From Armatimonadetes bacterium UBA5419 (GTDB lineage: Bacteria > Armatimonadota > UBA10988), in NCBI GenBank assembly GCA_002409445.1, contig DHNJ01000122.1, positions 1,104-43,429 on the forward strand: a stretch of DNA of 42,326 nt, written 5' to 3'. How positions within the stretch are numbered: the stretch's first letter is position 1; each line of letters opens with the position of its first letter. A model generated the notes under the pieces. It was not told the DNA's origin. It saw nothing but the letters and a program-made list of their open reading frames with translations, and did not search any database. Shown piece after piece: positions 40,132-42,326 of the stretch. Both the position numbers and the translations under genes were made by a program.

Positions 40132-42326
40132 ATGGCTAAGACCACCGCCCCCAGCCGTACCCTGTGGCAGCGCATCTACGCGATGTTCGATGCCAACGAG
40201 AAGTATTTGCGCGGCATCTGGCCCCAAGTGCGCCAGATCAACGCGCTCGAAGCCGAATTTGAGCAGCTGACCCAGCAGGACCTACAGGACCGCCTGCGCA
40301 AGATCCGCTCGAACGTGATCAAGGCACGCGAGGAAGTGCTCGCTCAGCAGGCCGAGCTGCCGCCGGTCACCGCGACCGAGGACAAGCGTGCCCGCGAGGA
40401 GGAGGTCGTCGCGGCCGAGAAGGTGGTCCTGGACCGCCATCTGCCTGAGGTCTTCGCCGCGGTCCGCGAAGCGGCCAAGCGTACGCTCTCGATGCGCCAC
40501 TTCGACGTCCAGATGCTCGGTGGCATCGTCTTGCATGAGGGACGCATCGCCGAGATGAAGACCGGCGAAGGCAAGACGCTGACCGCCACCTGTCCGCTGG
40601 TGCTTAATGCCCTTGCCGGCCGCGGCGCCCACCTGGTCACGGTCAACGACTACCTGGCCCGGCGCGACGCGGAGTGGATGGGCAAGATCTACGTCTACCT
40701 GGGCCTGACCGTGGGCGTCATCCAGCACGATCTGGAGCGTGCCGAGCGCCAGGCGGCGTACGGCTGCGACATCACCTACATCACCAACCACGAGATTGGC
40801 TTCGACTACCTGCGCGACCACTCGTCGGCCTGGCGGCCGGAGCATCTGGTCATCCGCGAGATGTACTACGCGATCGTCGACGAGGTGGACTCGATCCTGA
40901 TCGACGAGGCGCGCGTGCCGTTGATCATCTCCGCGAGCCGCGGCAAGCCGGTCGAGAAGTACCGCAAGGTCCAGGAGGTCGTCGCCCGGCTGATTGTCGG
41001 CGAGGAGGACGAGGAGGCCAAGACCACGACCGGTGATGTGATCGTCGATGAGAAGACGAAGAACGCCACGCTGACCGAGGATGGGCAGCGCAAGGTCGAG
41101 ATCGGCCTGGGCATCGACAACCTCAACGACTCGGCGCACATCGAGGACATGCATCTGGTCAACTCGGCGCTGAAGGCCAACTTCTGCTACAAGCGCGACA
41201 CCGACTACATCGTCGGGCCGGCCGAGGGTGGGCAGATCGGCGTGGTCATCGTCGACACGTTCACCGGCCGCCCGCAGCCCGGCCGCCGCTGGTCGGACGG
41301 CCTGCACCAGGCGATCGAGGCGAAGGAGCGCGTCACCATTCAGGACGAGCAGCAGACGATCGCCACGGTGACCTACCAGAACTTCTTCCTGATGTACCAG
41401 AAGCTGGCCGGCATGACAGGTACGGCGAAGACCGAGGAAGGCGAGTTCGTCGGCACCTACAAAATGCCGGTCACCGTCGTGCCGACCAACCGGCCAATGG
41501 TCCGCCTCGAGCACTCCGACATTGTCTACAAGAACGAGGAGTGGAAGCTCCGCGGTATCGTCGCCGAGGTAGTCCAGTACTACTGCCGGCGCCAGCCGGT
41601 GCTGGTCGGGACGCGCTCGGTCGAGACCTCCGAACGGATCTCCGCGCGCTTGAAGCCCGAGCCGCTGCGCTTGGCGCTGCAGTTCACGCTGCTGGGCCAT
41701 TGGCTGACCGAGCACGAGAAGGCGGTGGGCAAGGAGGCCGTGCGCGCGCTGCGCGAACGGTCGTCGATGCCGCTGGAACAGTGGCGCCCGCGCGATGTAG
41801 CGGCGTTCCTCGGCGAGCTCGGCGTGGACGCCAACCTGGATACGCCGCAGGGTCTGCAACAGCTGGCGGCAGTCCTGGACGTCGAGAACCTGGACGCCCT
41901 GGCTGACGTCGTGCGCAACGGTGTGCCGCACGAGGTGCTCAACGCGCGGTACCACGAGCGCGAGGCTGAGATTGTCGCGCAGGCGGGCCGACTCGGCGCG
42001 GTGACCATCGCGACGAACATGGCCGGCCGCGGTACCGACATCGTGCTCGGTGGCAACCCCGAGCCGGACGTCGAGGCAGCGCTGGCGCGGCGGGGCATCG
42101 ACCCGAAGAGCCTGCAGGCGACTCTGTTCATCAACGCCGCGCTGAAGGGCGACCCGGCCGAGGCCGCGGCGATGGCCGAGGCGCAGGGCGGGCTGCCGCG
42201 ACCGGTGCTGGCCGAAGTGGCCTCCATCCGCGCCGCTTGGCAGGCCGAACACGACGAGGTCGTCGCGGTTGGCGGTCTGCACATCCTGGGCACCGAGCGG
42301 CTGGAGAGCCGCCGCATCGACAACCA
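40132..42326 (+). CDS. secA: Preprotein translocase ATPase SecA (3' truncated by window end)
   Basis: Motor of the Sec pathway, driving proteins through SecYEG. The first ~731 codons are present, from MAKTTAPSRTLWQRIY, and the frame runs off the window. AGGAGA lies 5 nt before ATG. Walker A is TGEGKT (144-149) and the DEAD-type motif is DEVD from Asp250, followed by SILIDEARVPLIIS. The WSDGLHQAIEAKE, AGMTGTA, PTNRP and TNMAGRGTDIVLGG blocks are all intact. There are two departures from E. coli SecA. A charged insert of about 40 residues lies before the first nucleotide-binding motif, since Walker A lies about 40 residues later. An insert of about 88 residues (~509-596) lies between the ARLK and GVPHEVLNAR segments of NBD2. 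IVDTFTGR replaces the usual IVDE(F/H)TGR. Confidence 0.97.
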   Translation, partial: MAKTTAPSRTLWQRIYAMFDANEKYLRGIWPQVRQINALEAEFEQLTQQDLQDRLRKIRSNVIKAREEVLAQQAELPPVTATEDKRAREEEVVAAEKVVLDRHLPEVFAAVREAAKRTLSMRHFDVQMLGGIVLHEGRIAEMKTGEGKTLTATCPLVLNALAGRGAHLVTVNDYLARRDAEWMGKIYVYLGLTVGVIQHDLERAERQAAYGCDITYITNHEIGFDYLRDHSSAWRPEHLVIREMYYAIVDEVDSILIDEARVPLIISASRGKPVEKYRKVQEVVARLIVGEEDEEAKTTTGDVIVDEKTKNATLTEDGQRKVEIGLGIDNLNDSAHIEDMHLVNSALKANFCYKRDTDYIVGPAEGGQIGVVIVDTFTGRPQPGRRWSDGLHQAIEAKERVTIQDEQQTIATVTYQNFFLMYQKLAGMTGTAKTEEGEFVGTYKMPVTVVPTNRPMVRLEHSDIVYKNEEWKLRGIVAEVVQYYCRRQPVLVGTRSVETSERISARLKPEPLRLALQFTLLGHWLTEHEKAVGKEAVRALRERSSMPLEQWRPRDVAAFLGELGVDANLDTPQGLQQLAAVLDVENLDALADVVRNGVPHEVLNARYHEREAEIVAQAGRLGAVTIATNMAGRGTDIVLGGNPEPDVEAALARRGIDPKSLQATLFINAALKGDPAEAAAMAEAQGGLPRPVLAEVASIRAAWQAEHDEVVAVGGLHILGTERLESRRIDN

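Noticed and set aside
40282..42282. Minus-strand 666-codon open frame.
   Set aside because: Antisense to secA, which is unmistakable and runs off the window end.
1..42326. tRNA, rRNA, CRISPR, IS elements and attachment sites.
   Set aside because: None seen on reading both strands. The only transposase-like sequence is the degenerate domain inside the ATPase.

Overview
The window is very GC-rich and gene-dense, with few intergenic gaps and no tRNA, rRNA, CRISPR array or intact mobile element that I can see. The gene set suggests a diderm, carbohydrate-scavenging bacterium. It includes a heavy-metal RND pump, Tat-exported Gfo/Idh/MocA oxidoreductases, DUF6807, GH-A-type glycosidases, a sulfatase, a right-handed beta-helix protein, a PyrK-type flavoprotein and NAD-dependent ligase. 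I would guess Armatimonadota or a neighbouring Terrabacteria lineage, with Planctomycetota-like bacteria as the alternative. This is inference from gene content, not phylogeny.

Layout. (1) 1-2958: the end of a CzcA/CusA-like RND pump whose start lies outside the window. (2) 2955-3220: a near-consensus sigma70 promoter, a 30-codon lysine/arginine-rich gene and a strong hairpin; this looks like a ribosomal-type small basic protein. (3) 3328-11915: a saccharide cluster made of an exported GH-A glycosidase, two tandem Tat-type Gfo/Idh/MocA oxidoreductases behind a TTGAAA-N17-TATACT promoter, a DUF6807 protein and a GH99/WbsX-like protein with a CBM9-like tail. (4) 12072-15459: a TMEM43-family membrane protein and, convergently, an exported beta-helix protein, separated by a 12-bp perfect hairpin. 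(5) 15608-20492: an orphan NuoG-like iron-sulfur/molybdopterin-fold protein, an exported YceI-like protein and, convergently, DNA ligase LigA. (6) 20564-27538: two overlapping CNNM/CBS (HlyC/CorC) membrane proteins, then a 1451-residue DUF6079/PglY-like P-loop ATPase whose start overlaps the preceding stop. Its N-terminus looks like a catalytically dead REP-associated (RAYT, Y1/HUH) transposase domain. (7) 27544-29828, minus strand: aquaporin and a sulfatase. (8) 29987-36903: a second saccharide/phosphate cluster with a large GH42-like exported glycosidase, a Tat-type aldo/keto reductase, an alkaline phosphatase fused to an esterase, and a VOC protein. (9) 36965-39553, minus strand: Lrp/AsnC regulator, class I aminotransferase and an orphan PyrK. 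(10) 39655-42326: a small secretory-type ORF, a structured RNA leader and the first ~730 codons of secA.

The most unusual items are: the RAYT-DUF6079 fusion coupled to the CNNM pair; the unannotated-size basic protein with its own strong promoter; the SecM-like position and features of the small ORF before secA; a symmetric, overlapping divergent -10 element between ligA and the CNNM operon; the phosphatase-esterase fusion; and the orphan NuoG and orphan PyrK. All were read by eye, and domain names rest on recognised motifs rather than searches.
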